A stretch of 64,000 nt of DNA from Ignavibacteriales bacterium (GTDB lineage Bacteria; Bacteroidota; Ignavibacteria; Ignavibacteriales; Melioribacteraceae), in assembly GCA_016177735.1 (NCBI GenBank), contig JACOUS010000025.1, forward strand, positions 1 to 64,000. Reading direction: 5' to 3'. The translations under genes and the position numbers were made by a program. Positions within the stretch are counted from its first letter, which is position 1; every line of letters starts with the position of its first letter. The notes beneath the pieces were generated by a model, which ran no database searches, had not been told where the DNA came from, and worked only from the letters and a program-made list of their open reading frames with translations. Positions 1 to 11,613 of the stretch are shown piece after piece.

Positions 1-2680
<2,680 letters not shown>

Positions 2681-2765
2681 AAAACTTTTTATCACAAGAT
2701 AGATGTTATTATTTTTTTTTGAAGACTCAGTATAAATTAGAAAACTAATTTATTACTCTTTCAAT

Positions 2766-2777
2766 CTGTCAAAGAAC
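2766..2777 (-). promoter_or_regulatory. boxA-like antitermination element before 23S
   Basis: On the minus strand this reads GTTCTTTGACAG, close to the boxA consensus of rRNA operons (TGCTCTTTAACA in E. coli). An identical 12-mer lies in the leader before 16S at 4673-4684. Placement once before each large rRNA is what NusB/S10-dependent rRNA antitermination predicts. The sequence identity is seen directly; the function is inferred. Confidence 0.75.
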
Positions 2778-2787
2778 TTAAAACTTG

Positions 2788-2860
2788 TGGAGCTAATCGG
2801 GATCGAACCGATAACCTCCGCCTTGCAAGGGCGGCGCTCTCCCAATTGAGCTATAGCCCC
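2788..2860 (-). tRNA. tRNA-Ala (anticodon UGC)
   Basis: The minus strand folds as a 73-nt tRNA: acceptor GGGGCTA pairs with TAGCTCC, and the anticodon loop CTTGCAA carries TGC. The T-loop TTCGATC is standard. The CCA end is not encoded. It sits in the 16S-23S spacer after tRNA-Ile, the usual bacterial arrangement. Confidence 0.97.
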
Positions 2861-2913
2861 AAAACTAGATCGTTTTAGGGTCGGTTATCATAAGAAACGC
2901 ACTACCCATTTAG

Positions 2914-2987
<74 letters not shown>

Positions 2988-3030
2988 GTGATGTTATCAC
3001 CGCAGCCTAAGCTGCTCAGAAAAAATAAAA

Positions 3031-3058
3031 AGAGTGAGTGATAAAAATCTTTAATAGT
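3031..3058 (-). other. 3' arm of the 16S processing stem
   Basis: This stretch, 3' of the mature 16S, pairs with the leader segment 4645-4674. The outer 11 bp (AGAGTGAGTGA with TCACTCACTCT) are perfect. A T/A-rich helix follows, then an inner 8-bp helix with one G-U pair. Such stems around 16S are substrates of RNase III. The pairing is seen directly; processing by RNase III is inferred. Confidence 0.7.
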
Positions 3059-3069
3059 ATGATTACTCT

Positions 3070-4609
<1,540 letters not shown>

Positions 4610-4644
4610 AAATTTTTGTAAGCTTATGTAATCACAAAGTTTAA

Positions 4645-4674
4645 CTACTAAAGTATTTTTTAGTCACTCACTCT
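4645..4674 (-). other. 5' arm of the 16S processing stem
   Basis: This leader segment lies between the operon promoter and mature 16S and is complementary to 3031-3058 beyond the 16S 3' end. The outer edge overlaps the boxA-like site by two bases, so antitermination and processing signals are packed into a leader of about 90 nt. Confidence 0.7.
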
Positions 4675-4684
4675 GTCAAAGAAC
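4673..4684 (-). promoter_or_regulatory. boxA-like antitermination element before 16S
   Basis: The minus strand reads GTTCTTTGACAG, identical to 2766-2777 before the 23S gene. It lies about 15-25 nt after the predicted transcription start, the usual place for boxA in an rRNA leader. Confidence 0.75.
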
Positions 4685-4704
4685 TTTTATTGATGCGGAC
4701 ACGA

Positions 4705-4733
4705 AACTTAAACTATTCTTTCTCGTTTGTCAA
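4705..4733 (-). promoter_or_regulatory. rRNA operon promoter
   Basis: On the minus strand TTGACA (4728-4733) and TAAGTT (4705-4710) are separated by exactly 17 bases, a near-consensus housekeeping sigma promoter. It fires toward 16S. The AT-rich tract 4740-4870 upstream could act as an UP element. The rest of 4734-4962 holds no other gene I can support, only the presumed upstream region of the divergent small gene, including a TATAAT at 4842-4847 on the plus strand without a clear -35. Confidence 0.75.
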
Positions 4734-4962
4734 GACTTAATCATCAAAAAAATCTGAGAAATGTTCGTTTATTGTTTGTGTTAGAGCATTTTCTCAAAAA
4801 GAACGAGCACAAAGTTATAGCTTTGTTTTTGAAAATGCAAATATAATAGTAGATTTTTTTACATTTTTTTTACGAACCGAATTATAAACAGTCAATTTTG
4901 AAACCATAATATTTTTTCGATGTAAAATTGATAACAATTTCCAAAGTCGAAAGGGCATGTTT

Positions 4963-5208
4963 ATGAAATATGAGAACCCAAAATATCCAAATCCTATTTC
5001 TGATCTCGTTTCTGATGATGTTTTTGAGTTATTAAACAAGCACGGATTAATCAATGAAAAATCTGTGAGGGATCATGTGATCAGAAAAAGATTTAGCGAT
5101 ATGAAGAATAATAACCTAAATGCTTCGGAAGCTATAGAAATAATTCGTAAAGATTATCCTTACTTACAGTTTGATACTATAAGAAAAATTGTTTACCAGA
5201 TTAAGTAA
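4963..5208 (+). CDS. small protein of unknown function, 81 aa
   Basis: I do not recognise this family. The start at 4963 is chosen over the ATG at 4957 because AAAGGG at 4950-4954 is then correctly spaced. The product is charged and looks wholly helical after a short N-terminal arm. A basic stretch (VIRKRF, about residues 39-44) precedes a second helical region with an ASEAIEIIRKDYP motif and an IRKIVYQI end, a layout compatible with a small DNA- or RNA-binding helix bundle. It is divergent from the rRNA operon and is followed within 11 bases by an independent promoter. An opposing 79-codon frame over the same DNA is rejected. Confidence 0.6.
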   Translation: MKYENPKYPNPISDLVSDDVFELLNKHGLINEKSVRDHVIRKRFSDMKNNNLNASEAIEIIRKDYPYLQFDTIRKIVYQIK

Positions 5209-5218
5209 GTAATTTTTC

Positions 5219-5247
5219 TTGACAAATCATGATTAGTCTTATATATT
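5219..5247 (+). promoter_or_regulatory. strong promoter for candidate small RNA
   Basis: TTGACA (5219-5224) and TATATT (5242-5247) are separated by 17 bases. Transcription would start near 5254. The promoter begins 11 bases after the stop codon of the 81-aa gene and is the best -35/-10 match in the window besides the rRNA promoter. Confidence 0.75.
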
Positions 5248-5253
5248 TTAGTT

Positions 5254-5326
5254 GTATGCTTTCAAAGGTAGTTTACTTTTGATAGCAAAAGTAGCCCAGT
5301 GTCACCCCCCAACACTGGGCTTTTTT
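5254..5326 (+). ncRNA. candidate small RNA or leader attenuator, about 73 nt
   Basis: A near-consensus promoter at 5219-5247 and an intrinsic terminator ending at 5326 delimit a transcript with no convincing reading frame. It folds into two hairpins. The first has an 8-bp stem, TACTTTTG/CAAAAGTA (5274-5293), with an ATAG loop. The second is the terminator, with a 9-bp stem and the loop CACCCCCCA. The run of six unpaired C residues could pair with G-rich ribosome binding sites, as in C-rich-loop regulatory RNAs of other bacteria. Alternatively it is an attenuator in front of the DUF3098-eutN-dprA genes that start at 5350. No known RNA family was recognised. Confidence 0.55.
5294..5326 (+). terminator. 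intrinsic terminator
   Basis: A 9-bp perfect stem, GCCCAGTGT (5294-5302) with ACACTGGGC (5312-5320), is followed directly by six T residues (5321-5326). It would end the transcript starting near 5254 and also read-through from the 81-aa gene. Confidence 0.85.
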
Positions 5327-5349
5327 ACTTAAATTTTTGAAGGGACTTT

Positions 5350-5613
5350 ATGGCTAAATCAAAAAATTTTTCGAGAGAGCAATCAAAATCAAAAACTTCT
5401 CCTTTTAGAGACTACTGGGCAAAGAATAATTACTTCATCATATTAATTGGTTTAGGGCTTCTTGCTATTGGTTATTATTTAATGTCGAGTAATCCATGGG
5501 ATAATCTAACATCATTGACTATATCGCCGATTGTCCTAATTGTTGCATATGTGATAATAATACCATTATCAATATTTATTAGACCAATTACAAAAAAGAA
5601 AATAACCGAGTAA
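5350..5613 (+). CDS. DUF3098 family small membrane protein
   Basis: The 87-aa product has a basic, polar N-terminus (residues 1-25), a first membrane helix (about 28-46) ending in a YYLMSS segment, a short loop, and a second helix (about 58-78). This two-helix layout and the IGLGLLAIGYYLM-type motif match the DUF3098 family of Bacteroidetes/Chlorobi. In that lineage the family often sits near cell-division or membrane-protein genes; its function is not established. GAAGGGA at 5339-5345 is a suitable ribosome site. Its stop codon overlaps the next start by one base (TAATG), so translation of the BMC vertex gene is probably coupled to it. Confidence 0.8.
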   Translation: MAKSKNFSREQSKSKTSPFRDYWAKNNYFIILIGLGLLAIGYYLMSSNPWDNLTSLTISPIVLIVAYVIIIPLSIFIRPITKKKITE

Positions 5614-5891
5614 TGTTTTTAGCTAAAGTTAAGGGTAATGTTGTATCTACCCACAAAGACAAAAATTTAGTTGGACACAAATTATTAATAACACATCCAA
5701 TTAATGTTGAGGGTAATTACATTGGGAACAAAGATGTAATTTCTTTGGACCTAGTTGACTCCGGTATTGGAGATACTGTATTGGTTGTTCAAGAGGGTGA
5801 TGCTGTTCAACAAATGTTGAACAATAATGTTACGCCGGTTAACACAATGATTATTGCTGTTGTAGATAACATCGAAATTTCCAACAAATAA
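5613..5891 (+). CDS. EutN/CcmL family microcompartment vertex protein (BMC-P)
   Basis: This 92-aa protein matches the pentameric vertex proteins of bacterial microcompartments over its full length. It has an N-terminal KVKGNVVSTHKDKNLVGHKL block, the GDTVLVVQEGDA block in the middle, and a C-terminal PVNTMIIAVVDNIE strand. BMC-P pentamers cap the vertices of polyhedral shells such as those for fucose/rhamnose, ethanolamine or propanediol breakdown. No hexameric shell gene is in the window. The neighbours are DUF3098 (1-base overlap) and dprA. Possible cargo lies at 21254-22846 (aldehyde dehydrogenase with a targeting-like tail) and 9945-10607 (class II aldolase). The family call is firm; participation in one shell is inferred. 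Confidence 0.9.
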   Translation: MFLAKVKGNVVSTHKDKNLVGHKLLITHPINVEGNYIGNKDVISLDLVDSGIGDTVLVVQEGDAVQQMLNNNVTPVNTMIIAVVDNIEISNK

Positions 5892-5900
5892 ATAATCGAA

Positions 5901-7025
5901 TTGTCTAACGATAATTTTGAAAAAATTCTTTTCACAAGATTCCTTCTATGCATAGAAGGAATCGGTCCCCAAAGAATCATCTCTATCGCTAACCATATTA
6001 AAACATTAGATGATCTGCTTAGCTGCCCTCAGTCATTCCTAACAAAGATTGAAGGAATCAGTTCAAACTTATCAATAAGAATACTTTCGAGCAGAAATAA
6101 TATAGCTGGGGTAAAAGACGAAACGCAGAATGAACTTTTGCGTCTGCAAAAGATCAACTCACGAATAATTACTTTTTGGGATGATGATTATCCCGAATTG
6201 CTAAAAAAAATTTTTTATCCGCCGGTAATAATTTATACAAACGGAAATTTTTCTGAACCAGATAAATATTCAGTTGCAATTGTTGGAACAAGGCAACCAA
6301 CAACTTACGGCAAAACACAAGCGGAAAAATTCACTTCGGAATTGGTAGAAAAAGATATAACAATTGTCAGCGGGCTTGCACGCGGCATCGATTCAATTGC
6401 GCACGAAACAGCTTTGAAAAAAGGCGGAAGAACAATTGCCGTTCTTGGTTCGGGCTTGAATGTTATTTATCCGCCCGAAAACAAAAAATTATTTGAACAA
6501 ATCAGCGAGGGCGGCGTTGTCATTTCCGAATATTCTCTTGATACAAAACCAGACGCACAAAATTTTCCGAGAAGAAATAGAATTATTTCCGGCTTGTCGC
6601 TCGGTACTTTGATCGTGGAAACAAAAATTAACGGCGGGGCAATGCAAACTGCCGCTTATGCAATCGATCAAAACAGAGAAGTGTTTGCTGTGCCGGGAAA
6701 TCTAAACACAAAACAGAGCGAAGGACCCAATTCATTAATACAAAAAGGCGAAGCAAAATTAGTTACCAACGCTGAAGATATTTTCGATGAATTGAATATA
6801 AAAATTAAACCTCAAGTGGGAAAAACAATACCGAAACCAACTGTTGAATTAAACATCTTCGAAGAAAAACTTCTGACCATTTTAACAAGCGATTCTTCTC
6901 ACATCGATGACATTGCATCAAAATCAGGATTGAGCATTTCCGATTGTCTCGTAAATTTGTTGACACTCGAATTCAAAGGATTGGTTAAACAGCTTCCGGG
7001 AAAAATGTTCACTCTTGCCGGTTAA
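5901..7025 (+). CDS. dprA: DNA-processing protein DprA
   Basis: DprA binds incoming single-stranded DNA during natural transformation and loads RecA. The 374-aa product has an N-terminal helical/HhH-like region (residues 1-75), with LCIEGIGPQRI typical of the family. The Rossmann-like DprA domain follows (about 80-290), with motifs VAIVGTRQPT, SGLARGIDSIAH, GSGLNVIYPPEN and FPRRNRIISGLS. A C-terminal winged-helix (about 310-374) ends the protein. The start codon is TTG at 5901, ten bases after the eutN stop, with no strong ribosome site; I see no better start. Its stop overlaps the convergent rarA stop by 4 bases. It indicates that transformation machinery may exist in this organism. Confidence 0.95.
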   Translation: MSNDNFEKILFTRFLLCIEGIGPQRIISIANHIKTLDDLLSCPQSFLTKIEGISSNLSIRILSSRNNIAGVKDETQNELLRLQKINSRIITFWDDDYPELLKKIFYPPVIIYTNGNFSEPDKYSVAIVGTRQPTTYGKTQAEKFTSELVEKDITIVSGLARGIDSIAHETALKKGGRTIAVLGSGLNVIYPPENKKLFEQISEGGVVISEYSLDTKPDAQNFPRRNRIISGLSLGTLIVETKINGGAMQTAAYAIDQNREVFAVPGNLNTKQSEGPNSLIQKGEAKLVTNAEDIFDELNIKIKPQVGKTIPKPTVELNIFEEKLLTILTSDSSHIDDIASKSGLSISDCLVNLLTLEFKGLVKQLPGKMFTLAG

Positions 7026-8317
7026 TACTTCTTTCTATTCTTCCACAAAAGTTTTAATCTCTCTTTAATAGTTTTCTCGTTGCCGTTATCAGATGGAAAG
7101 TAATATTGTTTTTTCTTTATCTCTTCTGGCAAATAATTTTCTTCGATAAAATTATTATCGTACTGATGAGGATATTTATAATTTCCTCCGTAGCCAATTT
7201 CTTTCATAAGTTTTGTTGGTGCATTTCTCAAATGAAAAGGAACCGGATAGAGTGGTAGGTTCTTTACATCTCTCGCCGCATTGTCTATAGCCATGTAGGA
7301 TGAATTACTTTTGGGTGCAGATGCAAGATACGTTGCACACTGCGCCAAAATTATCCGCGCTTCGGGCATTCCAATTTTATCAACAGCACTGAAAGCTGCT
7401 TCTGCAAGCACTAATGCATTTGGCGCGGCATTGCCGATATCTTCCGAAGCGAGTACAATCATTCTTCGTGCTATAAATAAAGGGTCTTCTCCACCTTCAA
7501 TCATCCGAGTCATCCAGTAAACTGCTGCATCGGGATCCGAACCCCTGATACTTTTTATGAATGCGGAAATAATATTGTAATGTTCTTCACCGGCTTTATC
7601 ATAAACAATGTTTTTTCTCTGGACAATATTTTCTACCAAATTTTTATTGATAACAATTTCCTCTTTATCAATTTCCTGAGTAATTGCCGCTTCCAAAACA
7701 TTGAGCAGTATTCTCGCATCGCCGCCGGAAAGATAAATTAAATACTCCGGTTCCTCGATTTTAATATTTAGCGTCTTCAAAAATTCATCGTTCGTCAGCG
7801 CAAAATTCAGAATGTTTGCGAGATCGTTTCCCGTTAATTCTTCGAGAATAAAAATTCTTAAACGGGAACGAAGCGCCGGAATAATTTCAAACGACGGGTT
7901 TTCTGTTGTTGCGCCGAATAAAATTACTTCTCCTTTTTCAACGGATGAAAGAAGTGCATCTTGTTGAGCTTTGTTGTAGCGGTGTATTTCATCAATGAAC
8001 AGAATTGTTCTTTTATGATAATTCAAATTTTCTTTGGCATGTTCAATCACGCTTCGTAATTCTTTAACACCGGATGAAACTGCATTCACTTGAAAAAATT
8101 CCGAGCTTGTACTTTCCGAAATAATTCTCGCCAATGTTGTTTTACCGGTGCCGGGCGGACCCCACAAAACTACCGAACTGAGCGAATCACTCTCAATCAT
8201 TATCCGCAGAGGTTTTCCTTCACCGATTAAATGTTTTTGCCCCTGAAATTGATCGAGTGTTTTCGGACGAACTCTTTCTGCAAGCGGCGTAAGCGGTATA
8301 TTTATTTCTCTTTTCAA
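7022..8317 (-). CDS. rarA: replication-associated recombination protein RarA (MgsA)
   Basis: This clamp-loader-like AAA+ ATPase acts at stalled replication forks. Walker A is GPPGTGKT (residues 53-60), Walker B is ILFIDEIHR (about 105-113), and sensor 1 is FGATTENPSF. The conserved RarA C-terminal part follows (VYWMTRMIEGGEDPLFIARRM; LPLYPVPFHLRNAPT), ending in a YPHQY block. The length of 431 aa is normal. It is convergent with dprA (4-base overlap) and heads the ftsB-like/ddl side of a minus-strand group in which it is the last gene. Confidence 0.96.
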   Translation of the reverse strand: MKREINIPLTPLAERVRPKTLDQFQGQKHLIGEGKPLRIMIESDSLSSVVLWGPPGTGKTTLARIISESTSSEFFQVNAVSSGVKELRSVIEHAKENLNYHKRTILFIDEIHRYNKAQQDALLSSVEKGEVILFGATTENPSFEIIPALRSRLRIFILEELTGNDLANILNFALTNDEFLKTLNIKIEEPEYLIYLSGGDARILLNVLEAAITQEIDKEEIVINKNLVENIVQRKNIVYDKAGEEHYNIISAFIKSIRGSDPDAAVYWMTRMIEGGEDPLFIARRMIVLASEDIGNAAPNALVLAEAAFSAVDKIGMPEARIILAQCATYLASAPKSNSSYMAIDNAARDVKNLPLYPVPFHLRNAPTKLMKEIGYGGNYKYPHQYDNNFIEENYLPEEIKKKQYYFPSDNGNEKTIKERLKLLWKNRKKY

Positions 8318-8324
8318 TTACGAA

Positions 8325-8606
8325 TTAATTTTCTTCTACTTTAAAAACTTTCTCGTTGGGTTTCAACATATTGTATTTTTCACGCGCTACTTGTTCAATT
8401 TTAAAATCACTCTTTTGCAGCGAATCGATTTCCGTCTGTAGTTGTTTTAATTTTTCTTCCGCTTTGTTGATCTCGTTTTCAAGATTACTAATTTCATTTT
8501 TCAGTTTGGCATATTTCAATATCCCATTCTCATTAAAGACAAGGAATGCGAGTGCAGAAAGTAACAAAGCCAAAAAAAATATTCGTATCAATAATTTATT
8601 TTTCAT
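8325..8606 (-). CDS. FtsB/DivIC-type septum formation initiator
   Basis: The 93-aa bitopic protein has a short cytoplasmic tip and one membrane helix (residues 7-25). A coiled coil with leucine/isoleucine heptads follows (about 33-70), and the family end motif VAREKYNMLKPNEKVFKVEE closes it. This is the FtsB/DivIC family, which joins FtsL and FtsQ in the divisome. It lies 30 bases after ddl and 7 bases before rarA on the same strand, so it is probably co-transcribed with the wall-precursor gene ddl. Confidence 0.85.
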   Translation of the reverse strand: MKNKLLIRIFFLALLLSALAFLVFNENGILKYAKLKNEISNLENEINKAEEKLKQLQTEIDSLQKSDFKIEQVAREKYNMLKPNEKVFKVEEN

Positions 8607-8635
8607 TGTAAAATTTTATGCGCGGCAAATCGTTA

Positions 8636-9637
8636 TCAAATTGTGTATTTAATTAATCGTTCAATCAGCTCTTCGAAAGTAATTCCGGCTGCCTTTGCCA
8701 TTTTAGGAACGAGACTGAGGCTCGTCATTCCGGGAAGTGTGTTGACTTCCAAACAATAAGTTTTATAATCTTTGGTTAATCTGAAATCAACACGTGCATA
8801 ACTTTCACAGCAGACTGAATTAAATGCAAGCAATGCCTGATGCTGTAAATGTTCTGCGACTTTCGGAGGAACCATTGCGGGTACTTCGTACTCACTTTTG
8901 CCGCTCGTATATTTGCTTTCGTAATCGTACAAACCGCTCAAGGGTTTGATTTCAAGAACCGGAAGGACTTGTTGACCGATAATTCCGACAGTCAATTCGC
9001 GTCCGGAAATATATTCTTCAACCAGTGCAACGTTAGAAAATTGAAGAGCAAGCTTCACTGCTTTCTCCACTTCAACATCGCCGCGGCATAATGTTAATCC
9101 AACAGTAGAACCTTGATCGTTTGGTTTAATGATGCACGGGTAACCGAAAAATTTTTTAATCTTTTCTTTAATCAGATGAAAATCATTTTCATTTTTATTA
9201 ACAACAAACCATTTCGGAGTGTTAACATCATAATGCTGAAACATTATTTTTGTCATTCGTTTATCCATTGCAAGTGCGCTTGCAAGAACTTTTGAGCCGG
9301 TATATTTTACGCCGCGCATTTCCAGCAAAGATTGCAGCGTTCCGTCTTCTCCCCATTTTCCGTGGAGCGCAATGAACACTACATCAACATCATCAAACAT
9401 TGTTGAGTTTATTGCTTCAACATAATTTCTGTTTGATATTTCCGTGTACTCTTTCTCTTCAAAAAATTTACTTTCGTCTCCCGGTTGATTCAATCCGTAA
9501 GCCGGGTTTATAACTTTTACTTTATAACCCAAATCCCGCAAAGCCGTTAATACGGATTTTGCAGTAGCTTTCGATACTTCCTTTTCCGGCGAAGTTCCTC
9601 CGAGCAGTAATGCAACTGTAATTTCGCTGTTCAACAT
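8636..9637 (-). CDS. ddl: D-alanine--D-alanine ligase
   Basis: Joins two D-alanines with ATP for peptidoglycan precursor synthesis in the cytoplasm. Visible hallmarks are the N-terminal GGTSPEKEVS loop and FIALHGKWGEDGTLQ (about residues 96-110). The ATP-grasp core contains PCIIKPNDQGSTVGL and LVEEYISGRELTVGI. The C-terminal metal and substrate site has the YARVDFRL and LEVNTLPGMTSLS motifs. The length of 333 aa is normal. It begins a short minus-strand group with the ftsB-like gene and rarA. Upstream lies a structured repeat (9685-9852). Confidence 0.96.
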   Translation of the reverse strand: MLNSEITVALLLGGTSPEKEVSKATAKSVLTALRDLGYKVKVINPAYGLNQPGDESKFFEEKEYTEISNRNYVEAINSTMFDDVDVVFIALHGKWGEDGTLQSLLEMRGVKYTGSKVLASALAMDKRMTKIMFQHYDVNTPKWFVVNKNENDFHLIKEKIKKFFGYPCIIKPNDQGSTVGLTLCRGDVEVEKAVKLALQFSNVALVEEYISGRELTVGIIGQQVLPVLEIKPLSGLYDYESKYTSGKSEYEVPAMVPPKVAEHLQHQALLAFNSVCCESYARVDFRLTKDYKTYCLEVNTLPGMTSLSLVPKMAKAAGITFEELIERLIKYTI

Positions 9638-9684
9638 ATTTTGTTCTCTTTGTATTCCTTTTTATTACCAGCTGAGGTCATGCA

Positions 9685-9852
9685 AATTGCGGCTAAAGCC
9701 GTTTTTATTTCTTTAAATATTCCGCGTGATATCACCGCAAAGCGGGATCCCGTTTGCACGGGAAATCTCGTGGCAATTTTGTTCGAAGTTAGAAACAATT
9801 GCCGCTATCCCGCCTATCAGCGGGCAAGCCCGACCTTCGGCGGGCAAGCTTT
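9685..9852 (+). repeat. structured interspersed repeat, copy A (two modules)
   Basis: This fills most of the 307-base gap 9638-9944. Module 1 (9685-9778) starts AATTGCGGCTAAAGCC. It then has an outer stem (9722-9730 with 9765-9773) enclosing two hairpins, CCGC/GCGG (9735-9745) and CCCGT/ACGGG (9749-9762). Module 2 (9796-9852) is a 57-base segment identical to 26969-27025 and contains CCCGC/GCGGG and GCCCG/CGGGC hairpins. Copies B (26881-27025) and C (39938-40033, opposite strand, module 1 only) share the layout. No reading frame is credible. Confidence 0.85.
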
Positions 9853-9944
9853 AGATAGAGTGGTATTTGTAAACACTCAAACTCACGACTTCAGTCTTCT
9901 TTGCATTATTTCATTTATTAGACAAGCTTTTTTTCGAACACAAA

Positions 9945-10607
9945 TTAAAAATCCATTCTGTTACGTTTATCGGTTTTAATTCCGTAAACTTCTTCGGCGA
10001 TGTCGTACAATTCTTTCAACTTATTTCTCGGCAGAGTTTTTTCCCTTCCCAAAACTCGTGCGGCTATCAATGTGTGTGCAGTGTGTTCAAGTTTATCCAT
10101 TCTGAAATAAGCGCCTTTAATATTTTTTCCGAATGTCACCGCGCCATGATTTTCAAACAACATCGCCCAAGCATAATCAATAAACGGCAGCATCGAATCC
10201 GGTAGTTCATCCGTTGATGGCGTTGCATATCTGCAAAGCGGAACTTTGCCGAGTGCCAATACAACTTCCGGGAATACCGGGTGCGTTAATCCTTCGCCAA
10301 CTGTTGCAAATGCCGTTGCATAAACCGGGTGGCAATGCACAACAGCACTAACATCTTTTCTTTTGTTGTATGCAACGAGATGAATTTTTGCTTCGGTTGA
10401 TACTTTTCCGTTTCCGGCAAGTAATTTTCCGTTGTAATCAATTTCAATAAGATCGTCTTCGGCAATTTCGCCTTTGCATTTGCCGGAAGGAGTTATCAAA
10501 ATTTTTTGGTCATCGAGCCGGACGGATAAATTTCCATCGTAGGCAGAAACAAATCCTTTATCATAAACTTTATGACAAATTTCCGTCAGTTCTTTTCTGA
10601 TCTGCAT
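9945..10607 (-). CDS. class II aldolase, L-fuculose-1-phosphate aldolase type
   Basis: The 220-aa product is a complete class II aldolase/adducin-fold enzyme, a zinc-dependent aldolase that splits sugar 1-phosphates into DHAP and an aldehyde. Key motifs are SAYDGNLSVRL (about 21-31), ITPSGKCKG, the catalytic glutamate in STEAKIH, the zinc histidines VVHCHP (about 89-94), and a third histidine in LFENHGAVTFG. Family members act on fuculose- or rhamnulose-1-phosphate and are signature enzymes of fucose/rhamnose microcompartments. A BMC vertex gene lies at 5613-5891 and a candidate partner dehydrogenase at 21254-22846. No targeting peptide is obvious at either end. The start overlaps the upstream oxidoreductase gene by 22 bases, suggesting co-translation. 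Substrate is inferred. Confidence 0.85.
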   Translation of the reverse strand: MQIRKELTEICHKVYDKGFVSAYDGNLSVRLDDQKILITPSGKCKGEIAEDDLIEIDYNGKLLAGNGKVSTEAKIHLVAYNKRKDVSAVVHCHPVYATAFATVGEGLTHPVFPEVVLALGKVPLCRYATPSTDELPDSMLPFIDYAWAMLFENHGAVTFGKNIKGAYFRMDKLEHTAHTLIAARVLGREKTLPRNKLKELYDIAEEVYGIKTDKRNRMDF

Positions 10608-11611
10608 TGTCTTTCGATTTCTTCAATAATTTTCATATTGATCAAAGCGTCTTCGCCGGTAACAAGCGGCGCTTCGTTTTTGAGAAATGATTTTTGAACT
10701 GCACGAATCATGTAGGTAATTTTGTTTGCTCTTTTGCGGAATGTTTTTCTCGCTTCGCCTTGCAAATCAATTACCAGACTGCTTGAAACATTTTTTTTAC
10801 CGACAAAATTTTCAATACCGATAACGCCTTTGTGACCGAGTATTTCAATTCTATTAAAAGATTTTTTTGCATTGTAGGAAACATTAAAAAATCCGTAGCC
10901 GCTCTTTTCAAATTTTACAATTGCGGAAGCGTAATCTTCAACTTCGCTTTTATAAACGATGTTATCCATAAAAGCTTTCGCTTCCGAAATTTCTCCGCCG
11001 AAATATCTGAGTATATCAATCATGTGCGAGCCGAGATCGCGCAGAACACCGCCGCCGCTTAATTCTTTTTTGAATCTGAAATTATCATTCGGCGCATAAT
11101 CGATATTGAACGAAGCTGAAACAGAAACAATCTTGCCGAGTAAATCTTTCTCAACAAGTTCTTTCGCTTTTATTACAAGCGGATGAAACCGATGGATAAA
11201 ATTTACGATCAACGTTACATTATTTTCTTTGCAGACTCGAACCATCTCTTCGGCTTCGGATGAATTCGTTGCAATCGGTTTTTCGCAAAGGATATGTTTG
11301 CCGGCTCGTGCCGCTTTTATAACTTGAGTGTAATGATCGGAATTTGCACTTGCGATGAAAAGAGCATCAAAATCACTTTTCAAAAATTCATCGTAATCTT
11401 TAAAAGAATTTTGCGCGCCGAATCGTGATGCAATGAACCGCGCTCTGTTCAAATCATGACTATAAACGGAAACAAGTTTACTCCTTTGCACATTTTGCAG
11501 TGCCGGTAAAAATGATTCTTCGGCAAATCTGCCGCATCCGGCAAGTCCCCATTTTAATCTGCGGGGAAGCGATGCGCGAATGTTGATTCCTTTTGGCGCT
11601 GTTAAAATCAT
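10586..11611 (-). CDS. Gfo/Idh/MocA family NAD(P)-dependent oxidoreductase
   Basis: The 341-aa enzyme has an N-terminal Rossmann fold starting KWGLAGCGRFAE (about 20-31). The family motif HILCEKPIATN lies near 107-117, and the C-terminal alpha/beta domain has GGVLRDLGSHMIDILRYFGG (about 190-209). Such enzymes oxidise or reduce sugars, inositols or related compounds; the substrate cannot be read from sequence. It overlaps the aldolase gene by 22 bases and follows metF by two bases, so metF, this gene and the aldolase look like one transcript. A role in deoxy-sugar handling together with the aldolase is plausible but inferred. AGGAA precedes the start. Confidence 0.88.
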   Translation of the reverse strand: MILTAPKGINIRASLPRRLKWGLAGCGRFAEESFLPALQNVQRSKLVSVYSHDLNRARFIASRFGAQNSFKDYDEFLKSDFDALFIASANSDHYTQVIKAARAGKHILCEKPIATNSSEAEEMVRVCKENNVTLIVNFIHRFHPLVIKAKELVEKDLLGKIVSVSASFNIDYAPNDNFRFKKELSGGGVLRDLGSHMIDILRYFGGEISEAKAFMDNIVYKSEVEDYASAIVKFEKSGYGFFNVSYNAKKSFNRIEILGHKGVIGIENFVGKKNVSSSLVIDLQGEARKTFRKRANKITYMIRAVQKSFLKNEAPLVTGEDALINMKIIEEIERQCRSEKN

Positions 11612-11613
11612 TT

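Noticed and set aside
4815-5054. 79-codon frame on the minus strand
   Set aside because: It overlaps the better-supported 81-aa gene and the rRNA promoter upstream region, and its product looks random.
9641-9979. 112-codon plus-strand frame
   Set aside because: It runs through the structured repeat copy A and into the aldolase gene; the apparent coding is a by-product of the repeat.
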